Notes under the pieces: generated by a model
The model's database searches: none
Told to the model about the DNA's origin: nothing
The model's input: the letters and a program-made list of their open reading frames with translations, nothing else
Translations under genes and position numbers: made by a program
Part shown: piece after piece, positions 43,995 to 52,832 of the stretch
How positions within the stretch are numbered: position 1 is the first letter of the stretch
Layout of the letters: the number at the start of each line of letters is the position of its first letter
Assembly: GCA_022652945.1 (NCBI GenBank)
Contig: JALCRV010000011.1
Coordinates: 17,934-81,933, forward strand
Length of the DNA stretch: 64,000 bases
Direction: 5' to 3'
From: Bacilli bacterium
GTDB taxonomy: Bacteria; Bacillota_I; Bacilli_A; RFN20; CAG-288

Positions 43995-45530
43995 ATGGGA
44001 AATGAAATAGTCAGGATTGAAAAAGTGTGCAAGCGCTTTGGGCCCACTATCGCTTTGAATAATGTCGATATCCAAGTCAACGGCGGAGAAATCCGCGGTC
44101 TGATCGGGGAAAACGGCTCGGGTAAATCCACTGTCTCTTCTATTTATGCCGGCATGCAGAAAGCTGATTCGGGAAAGATGTTTTATAAAGGCCAAGCCTG
44201 GAATCCTTCTTCGATGGTGGAAGCTTTGAATCACGGTGTCGGGATGATCCTTCAGGAAACCGGCACGATTCCGGGCATCACCATCGCGGAAAATATTTTC
44301 TTAGGCGAATCTGATGAATTCCGGATGATCAAAGGCAAGAACGGGAAGAAATACGGCCCGATTTCCTCAACTTTGATGAATAAAGCCGCTCAGAAGATCC
44401 TCGATTCCATCGGAGCTAGCCATATCCGTGCTTCCGCTTTGACCGCCGGGTATGATCTCCAAGACCGTAAATTAGTTGAAATCGCTCACGTCATCTGCAA
44501 AAAGCCGGAGGTTCTGATCGTCGATGAAACGACCACCGCCCTCTCGCAAAAAGGCCGTGAGATTATCTATAAGATCGTTAATCATATGAAAGAAGAAGGG
44601 AAATGCGTCATTTTTATTTCCCATGACTTAGACGAAATCATGAACGTCTGCAATGTCTTAACCGTCTTAAGAGATGGCAAGATCATCCGCACCTTCAGCA
44701 AAGAGCAATTCAACGCTAACGACATCAGAGCTGCCATGATCGGCCGTGAGATGAAAGGCGATTATTATCGTTCGGACTTCGATCCGACCTGCTCTAAAGA
44801 AGTTTCCTTAAAAGCTGACCATATCAGCCTAGGAGATAAGATTCACGATGTCTCCATTGAATTCCACCGCGGGGAAATCATCGGCATCGGCGGGTTATCC
44901 GAGTGTGGCATGCATGACTTAGGAAAGATTCTCTTCGGCAATATCATTCCGACCTCCGGTGAAGTTCTCGTCAGTGAGAAGAATGACCAGACCGAAGTTG
45001 TTAAAGATGAAAAATTAGCGATGAAAAAGAAAATCGGGTACGTCGCTAAAGACCGCGACCTTGAATCGCTGAATATGCAAATGTCGATCCGCGATAATGT
45101 CGCCGTCGCTGGATTGAATCTGATTGCGACTAAACAAGGCTTGATCACGAACCGCAGAGAAAAAGCCTACGTCAAGACAAATATCGACGCTCTCTCAACA
45201 AAATGCTACTCGATTGACCAAGGGGTCAGACAACTCTCCGGCGGCAATAAGCAGAAAGTTGTCTTTGCCAAGTGGCTGGGCTGCAAATCGGACATCATGA
45301 TCCTCGATTGCCCGACCCGTGGCATCGATGTCGGGGTCAAGCAGACCATGTATCAGCTGATCTACAAGATGAAGAAGGAAGGGAAAACCATCATCATCAT
45401 CTCCGAGGAATTAGCTGAATTGATCGGGATGTCGGATCGCCTGATCATCATGAAAGACGGGAAGATCAGCAAAGAATTCCTTCGTTCACCTAACCTTTCC
45501 GATAAAGACGTCATCAATTACATGATTTAA
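43995..45530 (+). CDS. Sugar ABC transporter ATPase, RbsA/MglA type (two domains)
   Basis: A 511-residue protein with two ATPase domains. Domain 1 has Walker A GENGSGKST and Walker B VLIVDETTTAL, but its signature reads LTAGYDLQDRK in place of LSxGxxQ. Domain 2 has a degenerate Walker A region (GGLSECGMHDLG, no Lys) and a canonical signature LSGGNKQK. So one composite site (Walker A1 with signature 2) is consensus and the other is degenerate at both ends. The ATG at 43995 has AAGGAAGAG; the ATG at 43977 has none. First gene of the locus importing a pentose- or hexose-type glycoside. Confidence 0.9.
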   Translation: MGNEIVRIEKVCKRFGPTIALNNVDIQVNGGEIRGLIGENGSGKSTVSSIYAGMQKADSGKMFYKGQAWNPSSMVEALNHGVGMILQETGTIPGITIAENIFLGESDEFRMIKGKNGKKYGPISSTLMNKAAQKILDSIGASHIRASALTAGYDLQDRKLVEIAHVICKKPEVLIVDETTTALSQKGREIIYKIVNHMKEEGKCVIFISHDLDEIMNVCNVLTVLRDGKIIRTFSKEQFNANDIRAAMIGREMKGDYYRSDFDPTCSKEVSLKADHISLGDKIHDVSIEFHRGEIIGIGGLSECGMHDLGKILFGNIIPTSGEVLVSEKNDQTEVVKDEKLAMKKKIGYVAKDRDLESLNMQMSIRDNVAVAGLNLIATKQGLITNRREKAYVKTNIDALSTKCYSIDQGVRQLSGGNKQKVVFAKWLGCKSDIMILDCPTRGIDVGVKQTMYQLIYKMKKEGKTIIIISEELAELIGMSDRLIIMKDGKISKEFLRSPNLSDKDVINYMI

Positions 45531-45542
45531 GGAGGAATGAAC

Positions 45543-46580
45543 ATGGAATCAGCAAATGTCGAATCCAGAGAAGAACTGGAAAAACAAAGTCGAATCAAAA
45601 AAGCCATCCTAAGGGATAACATCATCCGTTTCATCCCCCTCATCGGCTTACTTGTCTTAGCTTCAGTTTTCTTCCTAGTTGTCGAAATCACTCACGCGGA
45701 GATGCTTAAAAATCTCCAGGTAGTCATTCAAAAAGCCTTGATAGTCGGATTCCTGGCGACCGGAGCTTCCTTCATCTTCGCCATCGGATCCTTCGATCTC
45801 TCCTTAGGCGCTAACTTAGTAGTTTCTGCCGCCATCGGAGCCTGGCTATATACCTTGACCGGCTCTCTGACCTTAATGTTCATCAGTTGCCTGGTCGTCT
45901 CGATTGCCATTTCGTTATTTAACTCCACCTTAGCTTCTTTCTTCAAACTGCCGGTCTTCATTATGACAATCGCCATGATGTCGCTCCTCTCCGCCTTGGC
46001 TTCCTTGATTATCTCGAAAGTCAACCCGCTTGGCATCGATACCAAACTATCCCGCGGCTCCAACCCGGATAACGGAATCTACTTGGTACTTAACAACATC
46101 TGGTTCCAGTTAGCGATGCTGGTGCTCTTCGTCGGAATCTGTGTCTTGATCTTCGATTATCTTAAGCTCGGTCGTCAGCAAAAATTCCTCGGAGGTAACC
46201 CCGTCTGCGCTAAATTATCCGGAATCTCCAGTCTCAAGATGACCTTGATCTCCTTCACCCTCGCTGGTTTAGGAATCGGGTTAGCCGCCTTCTTCTCCAT
46301 TATGCAGAACGTCAAAGTCACGACTTCGACGGCCTCGGGGATCGGCATGAACATGCTGATCGCCATCGTCTTCGGCGGAATGTCGTTAAATGGCGGCCCG
46401 GGGACTAAATCCTTAGCGGCCTTCATCGGTGGCTTCTCGATGGCATTTATGGATCAGTTCATGACTCTGCTCTCGATTCCTAACGGAGACGCGGTTAAGC
46501 AGATCGTTAAAGCCGCTTTGTTCCTTGTCATCGTCACCTTGCTCGGTTTAACCGATCGTAAGGGACTGCTGAAGAGGTAG
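45543..46580 (+). CDS. Sugar ABC transporter permease, RbsC type (first)
   Basis: A 345-residue permease with about nine hydrophobic helices and the RbsC-like GSFDLSLGANLV motif and GGMSLNGG loop. I choose ATG 45543, 7 nt after GGAGG at 45531-45535; the ATG at 45537 is too close. It follows the ATPase by a few bases. A second, different permease gene lies after the binding protein, so the pore is probably a heterodimer. Confidence 0.9.
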   Translation: MESANVESREELEKQSRIKKAILRDNIIRFIPLIGLLVLASVFFLVVEITHAEMLKNLQVVIQKALIVGFLATGASFIFAIGSFDLSLGANLVVSAAIGAWLYTLTGSLTLMFISCLVVSIAISLFNSTLASFFKLPVFIMTIAMMSLLSALASLIISKVNPLGIDTKLSRGSNPDNGIYLVLNNIWFQLAMLVLFVGICVLIFDYLKLGRQQKFLGGNPVCAKLSGISSLKMTLISFTLAGLGIGLAAFFSIMQNVKVTTSTASGIGMNMLIAIVFGGMSLNGGPGTKSLAAFIGGFSMAFMDQFMTLLSIPNGDAVKQIVKAALFLVIVTLLGLTDRKGLLKR

Positions 46581-46620
46581 AAGTCGTTCAATTCGGTTTA
46601 AAGCCTTAAAGGCTTAAGCA

Positions 46621-46626
46621 TATAAT
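46621..46626 (+). promoter_or_regulatory. Possible internal promoter for the binding-protein gene
   Basis: TATAAT lies 34 nt before the binding-protein ATG, just after a small AAGCC/GGCTT hairpin (46601-46615). The -35 is not convincing. It could give the binding protein extra transcription. Confidence 0.4.
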
Positions 46627-46659
46627 TTGTGCTTTCAATTAAAACAGGAGGGAAAACCT

Positions 46660-47970
46660 ATGAAAAAAAGCAAATTATTCCTACTCTTAGTCGCTGTTTC
46701 GACCGTTGCTTTGGCTTCTTGCGGCATCGTTACTACTTCTTCGGAGGCCGCCAATAATTCTTCTTCCGCTGCCGCCTCCTCTTCCGCTGTTGTTACCGGC
46801 TATGATGCCAGCTACAAAGGGAAGAAAGACTACGAGAGCATCGCTAAGCAGCTCTTAACCGATAAGAACCTTTCCCTGGACGGCTTGGATTCAAAAAAAT
46901 TCACCCTTACCGGCTATCAGCAAGGCTTCTCGACTGGTGATACCGCTTGGATCGCCGGCTTAAACAACATGGCTAAATCCGGCGAGGAAGTATTGCTTTG
47001 CTGCGGTGCTTCCGATCTGGTCATGGGCATGACTCAACTCTCCGCCGATGATAAAGTCCAGGTTGGCGGTGTCGATTCCTTGACCGCTGGCTTCGCTCAT
47101 TTCTTCGAAACGGGTGTCTATAAGTACGATGATGGCAAATTCGCTTCCATGCCTGGACCGATGATTGCGGCTATCTTACGTGATCTGGAAGGCAATAAGC
47201 TGATGATCGATAACAAGGTTCCTTATCTGGATCAGGGAACTTGGCAAGCTAAATCTGGTGAAGAATTAGCAAGCATGATTGCTGCTGATAAGGCTGGAAA
47301 CTACGTCTATAACGCCAATGTCATCTCCTATATGATGGGCGCTGATGCGGCCACCTTTAAGACCATGACGGAAGTCAACGATTTCACCGCTGCTACCTCC
47401 TATCGTACCCAGTACGGCTCGACCGCCTTGGTCAGCTTAAAGAAAGCTTATAAGATCGGCGTTATCAGAAACGATGGAACTTCCGATGAATCCGTCGCTT
47501 TCGAAAACTATCTTAAAGACTTAGCCTCCAAACTGAACTTCTCCATCGAATTTGTCACCACTACTTCCGGTGATGCTTCCGCTGACTTAGCTCAGATTGA
47601 TACCTGGGTCTCTCAGTCTTACGATGCGGTCATCTGCCTTTCTAACTCCGCTAACTACGATGGCATGAAGAAATGCGCCGATGCGCATATCAGATATGCG
47701 ATGTTCGCTGGCCATCCTTACGAAAGCGATGAGAAGGATATGGAAGCTGACTTCGGCGATTACTATGTCGGCTCGGTTGGCCCGACCAAACTCTCGGAAG
47801 CCAAAGTCGGCTATAAGATGGGCAAATACTTCGTCGATCAGAAGAACACCAAGTTCGCCATCTTCGGTGGCGCTGTCGCCTTCGGCTCGGAAATGCACGC
47901 TTACCGTGTTGCCGGCATGCTCGCGGCGATGGTTGAGAATGAATCCGGTGTTGCTTCAGTCTTAGCCTAA
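46660..47970 (+). CDS. Sugar-binding lipoprotein with apparently permuted lobes
   Basis: A 436-residue lipoprotein: LASC lipobox (Cys21) and an Ala/Ser linker to about 45. Residues ~80-185 look like the C-terminal half of a ribose-type binding protein (VLLCCGASDLVMG, then KVQVGGVDSLTAGFAHFF), while the canonical N-terminal strand KIGVIRNDG only appears at residue 265, followed by YDAVICLSNS, DYYVGSV and FAIFGG to the end. The order is thus second half, then first half. ATG 46660 has AGGAGGG; the ORF start at 46627 does not. A hairpin follows. It serves the RbsA/RbsC importer. Truncation plus an unrelated N-terminal domain is the alternative reading. Confidence 0.82.
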   Translation: MKKSKLFLLLVAVSTVALASCGIVTTSSEAANNSSSAAASSSAVVTGYDASYKGKKDYESIAKQLLTDKNLSLDGLDSKKFTLTGYQQGFSTGDTAWIAGLNNMAKSGEEVLLCCGASDLVMGMTQLSADDKVQVGGVDSLTAGFAHFFETGVYKYDDGKFASMPGPMIAAILRDLEGNKLMIDNKVPYLDQGTWQAKSGEELASMIAADKAGNYVYNANVISYMMGADAATFKTMTEVNDFTAATSYRTQYGSTALVSLKKAYKIGVIRNDGTSDESVAFENYLKDLASKLNFSIEFVTTTSGDASADLAQIDTWVSQSYDAVICLSNSANYDGMKKCADAHIRYAMFAGHPYESDEKDMEADFGDYYVGSVGPTKLSEAKVGYKMGKYFVDQKNTKFAIFGGAVAFGSEMHAYRVAGMLAAMVENESGVASVLA

Positions 47971-47990
47971 ATCTGAATTCTAAGTTTTGT

Positions 47991-48030
47991 TCTCGCCGGT
48001 TGACTATTAGCCTTCCGGCGAGAGGTTTTT
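47991..48030 (+). terminator. Intercistronic hairpin/attenuator after the binding-protein gene
   Basis: TCTCGCCGG (47991-47999) pairs perfectly with CCGGCGAGA (48015-48023), followed by GGTTTTT. The next gene's AGGAGGG starts immediately after, so partial read-through feeds the second permease. Confidence 0.75.
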
Positions 48031-48041
48031 AGGAGGGAAAT

Positions 48042-49115
48042 ATGGAAAGCTATAAACAAATCATGCTTAAAAGAGCAGGGAGACATGCAATCGGAATCGG
48101 GATAATCCCGACCATCTCCATCGTCGTTTCCTTGATTATCTGCGCGGTGGCTGGAACTAAACTATTCGTTTCTGAGGCCAGCTTACAGAATCTGGTCTAC
48201 GGGATTTCATTTCTAGCCTTAATCGCCTTTGCGGTTTCCACTAACCTCCACTCCGGCCGTTTCGATTTCTCCATCGGCTCGATGTTGGTCTTCTGCTCGA
48301 CAACCTTCCTGATCCTGGCGAGAGATTATATCCATAATCTGCCGCTTCTGGTGGTGATTACCGTTCTCTTAGGAGCCTTATGCGGACTCTTCTCAGGAAT
48401 CTTATACGTCGTCCTACGCTTGCCTTCGATGATTATTTCCTTAGGTGTGGCTCTTCTTTATGAGGCCTTCGCCTACATCGTCACTTCGGGGATGTCACGT
48501 TCAGTTCTGACCGGACAGGACATTCAGGGCATCAGCGCAGAGATGAATAATTACGTTGGGAATACCAATAACTTCACCTGGATTATTATTCTGACTTTAA
48601 CCGCGGTGCTTTTGATGGTCTTCCTCTTCAACTACACGAAATTCGGTTACGATTACCACGCCTTACAATCGGGGCAGAAGATCGGTGTCGATACAGGTAT
48701 TAAAGAAGTCCCTAACGCCCTTTGGTGCTACGTGATCTCCGGAGCCTTAGTAGGCTTAGCGGCGACCTTCTTCGCCTGTAAGACTTCTTCCACCCGCCCT
48801 GACTCCATGCTTAACTTCGCTTCCGTCGGGGTGATGTTCGATGCCTTCTGCCCGCTTTTCTTCGCCGATTACATCCGCCGCTACTGCAAAAAGGAAGTGG
48901 CGATTCTGATCGGGGTTGTCTCTTATGAAGTCATCCAGTTAGCTTTCGGTAATATCAATTCGGTTCATACTGATTTCACTTCGACCGTCTACGGAATCAT
49001 CAACTCTTTGATCCTCGTCACCTTCCTCATTTATCTGAACAATGAGAAAGTCGTCAACCACGCTCTTTCGTTTAAATGGCTGCGGAATGAGAAAAACCCA
49101 GCCAAAAATGCTTAA
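48042..49115 (+). CDS. Sugar ABC transporter permease, RbsC type (second)
   Basis: A 357-residue permease with about nine helices and the NLHSGRFDFSIGSM motif at the RbsC family position. AGGAGGG precedes the start. It differs clearly from the permease at 45543, so a heteromeric pore with one copy each is likely. It lies behind the attenuator hairpin and before the GH3 gene, in the same unit. Confidence 0.88.
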   Translation: MESYKQIMLKRAGRHAIGIGIIPTISIVVSLIICAVAGTKLFVSEASLQNLVYGISFLALIAFAVSTNLHSGRFDFSIGSMLVFCSTTFLILARDYIHNLPLLVVITVLLGALCGLFSGILYVVLRLPSMIISLGVALLYEAFAYIVTSGMSRSVLTGQDIQGISAEMNNYVGNTNNFTWIIILTLTAVLLMVFLFNYTKFGYDYHALQSGQKIGVDTGIKEVPNALWCYVISGALVGLAATFFACKTSSTRPDSMLNFASVGVMFDAFCPLFFADYIRRYCKKEVAILIGVVSYEVIQLAFGNINSVHTDFTSTVYGIINSLILVTFLIYLNNEKVVNHALSFKWLRNEKNPAKNA

Positions 49116-49142
49116 GGCCTAGAAAGAAAGGAAACTAGGTAT

Positions 49143-50861
49143 ATGAAAATCAATTTAAAAGCCGCTCCGTTCAATCTGAATGACAAACAGATCCAGTGGG
49201 TTGAACAGACGCTTTCTTCCTTAACTATTGAGAAGAAAATCGGCCAATTATTCCATCTTGTCACCTATACTTCCGACCCGCATTACCTCGACTATTTAGT
49301 TAAGGACTTAGGTATCGGCGGTTGCATGATGCGAACCATGAGCTTAGAAGAACTAGCAAAGACTGTTAACTATATGCAGGAGCAGGCTCCTATTCCTCTT
49401 CTGCTTTCCGCTAATATCGAAGCGGGCACCGAATCCGTTTGCTCTGAAGGGACCCGTTTTGGGACCGAAATGGCTTCCGCCGCTTGCCACGATGTTAAGC
49501 TTTATGAAAAAGTCTGCCGTGCGATCGGGGAAGAAACCTCAGCTCTAGGGATCAACTACGCCTTTGCTCCGATTATCGATATTGACTATAACTGGGAAAA
49601 TCCGATCACCAATACCCGTACTTATGGTTCCGACCCGAAAACGGTCAGCAAGTTAGGCGCGGTTTATGTTAAGGAAATGCAGTCTTTCGATCTGGTGACT
49701 TCGATTAAGCATTTCCCAGGCGATGGCTGCGATTCCCGCGATCAGCACCTGGTCGGCTCCATCAATACCAAATCAGCCGATGAATGGATGGATACTTACG
49801 GTCAGGCTTATAAGGCCGGAATTGAAGCCGGCGCATTAAGTGTCATGACCGGGCATATTCTTCAGCCGGCATGGTCGAAAAGACTCAATCCTTCTTTGAA
49901 AGATGAAGAGATCCTTCCGGGTCTGGCTTCTAAAGAACTGCTGAATGGTTTACTAAGAAAGAAACTCGGCTTTAACGGGATGATCATCTCTGATTCTTCA
50001 ACGATGGCTGGCTTAAATGTCCAACTGCCCCGTAAGATTGCCGTCCCTACGGTAATCGCTGCGGGGTGCGATATGTTCCTTTTCACGAAAAACCTCGAAG
50101 AAGATTTCCAATATATGAAAGAGGGCTTAGAAAGCGGAATCTTAACTAAAGAAAGACTCGATGAAGCTGTTATGAGGATTCTGGCAGTTAAAGCAAAGAT
50201 CAAATTACCGGAAAAGAAAGCCGATGGTTCGATCTATGTCGATATTGCGAATGCTAGAAAGATCATCTCTAACCCTGAGCATAAAGAACTCGCCCAAAGA
50301 GTAGCGGATGAATCGATTACTTTAGTGAAGGAAGAAAAAGGCGTCCTGCCTTTAGATAATAAGAAATATCCGCGCGTTTTAGTCTACGGGCTTAACGGGG
50401 CGGAGCCGAAGATCAACGTCTACCGCAATGTCGCCAAGATCGGCGAGACCGTGGTGGAAGAATTCAATAAGCGCGGCTACAAGGCCAGCTTATTCTCTCC
50501 TAAACCTGGCTTTGAAGGGATGGTCGATCCGGTGACAGCCATCACGGATAATTATGATCTGATTGTCTATGCGGCTTCCTACCAGACTAAATCCAACCAG
50601 ACTACGGTCCGCATTGAATGGTCCGAACCGTTCGGCGCCAATGTCCCCGTCTATCTGCATTCAGTTCCGACGATTTTCATCTCCTTTGAAAATCCTTACC
50701 ATTTAATCGATGTCCCTAGAGTCCGGACTTATATCAATACTTATGGGTTCTCTAAGGCCGTCTTGGAATCCTTATTTGAAAAGCTGGAAGGGAAAGCTAG
50801 TTTCCAAGGTGTTTCCCCGGTTGATGCTTTCTGCGGTCGATGGGATACTCATCTTAGTTAA
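49143..50861 (+). CDS. GH3 enzyme of the NagZ-like (beta-N-acetylhexosaminidase/phosphorylase) subgroup
   Basis: A 572-residue cytoplasmic GH3 protein. The NagZ-type loop is KHFPGDGCDSRDQH: the Asp-x-His dyad that serves as acid/base is kept, but the usual GHGDT residues are changed. The nucleophile Asp is in GMIISDSSTM. Residues beyond ~360 form a second alpha/beta domain. No signal peptide. GAAAGGAAA precedes the start. It acts on the glycoside imported by the preceding transporter. GH3 phosphorylases belong to this subgroup, and a beta-phosphoglucomutase gene lies downstream, so phosphorolysis is possible but unproven. Confidence 0.85.
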   Translation: MKINLKAAPFNLNDKQIQWVEQTLSSLTIEKKIGQLFHLVTYTSDPHYLDYLVKDLGIGGCMMRTMSLEELAKTVNYMQEQAPIPLLLSANIEAGTESVCSEGTRFGTEMASAACHDVKLYEKVCRAIGEETSALGINYAFAPIIDIDYNWENPITNTRTYGSDPKTVSKLGAVYVKEMQSFDLVTSIKHFPGDGCDSRDQHLVGSINTKSADEWMDTYGQAYKAGIEAGALSVMTGHILQPAWSKRLNPSLKDEEILPGLASKELLNGLLRKKLGFNGMIISDSSTMAGLNVQLPRKIAVPTVIAAGCDMFLFTKNLEEDFQYMKEGLESGILTKERLDEAVMRILAVKAKIKLPEKKADGSIYVDIANARKIISNPEHKELAQRVADESITLVKEEKGVLPLDNKKYPRVLVYGLNGAEPKINVYRNVAKIGETVVEEFNKRGYKASLFSPKPGFEGMVDPVTAITDNYDLIVYAASYQTKSNQTTVRIEWSEPFGANVPVYLHSVPTIFISFENPYHLIDVPRVRTYINTYGFSKAVLESLFEKLEGKASFQGVSPVDAFCGRWDTHLS

Positions 50862-50887
50862 TAATCTTAAGCATAAGGAATTTAAAA

Positions 50888-51340
50888 ATGAAAACACGTC
50901 TTCTCGTGGCGGCTTTGATGTCTTTTATCATGGGTTTGGCGATGACTTTGACAGCTAGCCTCCTCCATCAGGAGTGGGGGATAGAAACCTTATATGATTT
51001 CCTTTTTGCTTTAGGTGTCGGGCTTATCTTTAGCTTTCTAATCCCGCTTGATAAAATCTCTTCCTGGTTTTGCTCTTTATTTAAAATCGGGAAGGAGAAA
51101 CCTTTTATTGCAGCAGCCGTCGGGGGAATCGCGACTAACTTAGTTATTACAACTTTGATGGCTTTAGCGATGACCGCTTTTGCTTTAAGAAATCATATCT
51201 CGATTTTCTTCCAAGCTTTTATCCAGGATTACTGGGTCATGCTTTTAGTCGGCTATGTCTTTACGGTCCTCGGGACTTTTTTAGTCGGTCTGCTTTTCTT
51301 TAAAAAACCCAAGGAAGAAATCAAGGAGGAAAATCAATAA
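50888..51340 (+). CDS. Small four-helix membrane protein
   Basis: A 150-residue protein with four hydrophobic helices and a basic/acidic tail (KKPKEEIKEENQ). The two halves look like a repeated two-helix unit, resembling DUF2798-type proteins; this is tentative. The stop overlaps the esterase start by one base, so the two are coupled. No ribosome-binding site better than AAGGAA is seen. Function unknown; its operon position suggests a role in uptake or a regulatory one. Confidence 0.65.
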   Translation: MKTRLLVAALMSFIMGLAMTLTASLLHQEWGIETLYDFLFALGVGLIFSFLIPLDKISSWFCSLFKIGKEKPFIAAAVGGIATNLVITTLMALAMTAFALRNHISIFFQAFIQDYWVMLLVGYVFTVLGTFLVGLLFFKKPKEEIKEENQ

Positions 51341-52821
51341 TGGAGAATAACCAAGTGAAGACGACCTCGGGGCGAATAATTGGCCTTTTAAAGGATGGAA
51401 TCGATATTTATTACGGCATCCCGTACGCTAAAAAACCAATCGGAAATTTGAGATTCAAAAGAAGCGAACTTTTTAAATCCGCTAAAGTCCTTAAATGCGA
51501 TAAGCCCAAAGGTTCTTCGTATCAGTTTGGGCCTAATTTTGATGGTGATACGACCCCTAATGAATCCTTAGACTGCTTATACCTGAATGTTTTTACCAAA
51601 GACGATAAGAAAGAAAAGAAACCGGTCTTTATCTGGATCCACGGCGGTGGGTTTTTAACCGGGTGCTCTTATTATCCGATGTACGACGGGAGTTATTTTG
51701 CAAGCCAAGGGGTGGTTTTTGTCTCGATCAATTACCGCTTGGGTTGTTTTGGTTATCTTGATCTTTCACCTTTAGGGAAAGATTTTGATTCAAATTGCGG
51801 ATTATCCGATCAGATTAATGCCTTAAAATGGGTTAAAGAAAATATCGCTAGTTTCGGCGGGGATATTAATAACATCACAGTCGGCGGGGAATCCGCCGGG
51901 GGAATCAGCCTTTGGGCTTTATTATCTACGCCGCAGACTGAGGGCCTTTTCCAGAAGGCGGCTTTTGAAAGCTCTTTGCCTTATTGTTTCTTAAATGAAA
52001 AGTACGAGGCTTCTTATCGGGATAATTTCCTTAAATCTTTGGGCTTGAAAAAGGAAGAAAGCGGTAAGCTTTTAACTATGAGTCCTGCCTTATTGGTTAA
52101 AGGCCTGAAAAGTGGCTTAGAAAAGGTCAAGGAAGAAAGAATCGGGGCGATGACCTTAGCGCCGGTTAAAGATGATTTACTGCCTTACGATACCATTGAA
52201 GCTTCAATTAGGGGCATCAATAAGGATGTGAAGATATTAATCGGGACTAATAAAGATGAAGGTACCATTTTCGCTAATCAGTTCTTCAAGGGTGAGCAAC
52301 CTTTCGGCTGGGAACTGAATGAAAAGATGTTCAAGGAAAATGGGTTAAGTGAACTATTCATGCCCCTCAAGAAATATTACGAAGAAAAATACGGACCGGT
52401 CGAATGTTTCCATCAGCTCGCTTACGATAATCTTTTTATCCGGGGGATGCTGGATAATCTAGAGATCAGGAAAAAGTACACCGATTGTTTTATCTACCGC
52501 TTCGATTATTCCACTCCGGAATCGAGAAAGATCGGCTTTAATGCCTGCCACGCCTTAGAGATGTCCTTCGTTTTACATAATACTTCTTATACTTTGACAC
52601 ACCTGCCTTTATTAAAGGGCACTGACGAAAAAGAAGTGAAGGAAATCGAAAAGCAGATGTCTTCCGCTTGGCTGAGTTTTATTGTTAATTCTAATCCGGG
52701 ATTTGAGTCTTATAATAAAGACTTTAAGGCCCACGTCTTTAACTTAAAGCCGACAGAAATTAGTTATCAGGATTACGAGCCTTTAGGTTTATTTAAAGGT
52801 AAAAGAATCAATACAGCATAG
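51340..52821 (+). CDS. Type-B carboxylesterase (alpha/beta hydrolase)
   Basis: A 493-residue esterase of typical length. The oxyanion-hole motif is IWIHGGGF and the nucleophile Ser is in GGESAGG; the acid Glu lies in NKDEGTIF and the His in NACHALEMSF. No signal peptide, so it acts in the cytoplasm. AAGGAGG precedes the ATG, which overlaps the preceding stop. Within a glycoside operon it probably removes acyl groups (acetyl or aromatic) from imported sugars so that GH3 or GH39 can act; this is inference. Confidence 0.9.
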   Translation: MENNQVKTTSGRIIGLLKDGIDIYYGIPYAKKPIGNLRFKRSELFKSAKVLKCDKPKGSSYQFGPNFDGDTTPNESLDCLYLNVFTKDDKKEKKPVFIWIHGGGFLTGCSYYPMYDGSYFASQGVVFVSINYRLGCFGYLDLSPLGKDFDSNCGLSDQINALKWVKENIASFGGDINNITVGGESAGGISLWALLSTPQTEGLFQKAAFESSLPYCFLNEKYEASYRDNFLKSLGLKKEESGKLLTMSPALLVKGLKSGLEKVKEERIGAMTLAPVKDDLLPYDTIEASIRGINKDVKILIGTNKDEGTIFANQFFKGEQPFGWELNEKMFKENGLSELFMPLKKYYEEKYGPVECFHQLAYDNLFIRGMLDNLEIRKKYTDCFIYRFDYSTPESRKIGFNACHALEMSFVLHNTSYTLTHLPLLKGTDEKEVKEIEKQMSSAWLSFIVNSNPGFESYNKDFKAHVFNLKPTEISYQDYEPLGLFKGKRINTA

Positions 52822-52832
52822 GAGAAGAAAAT

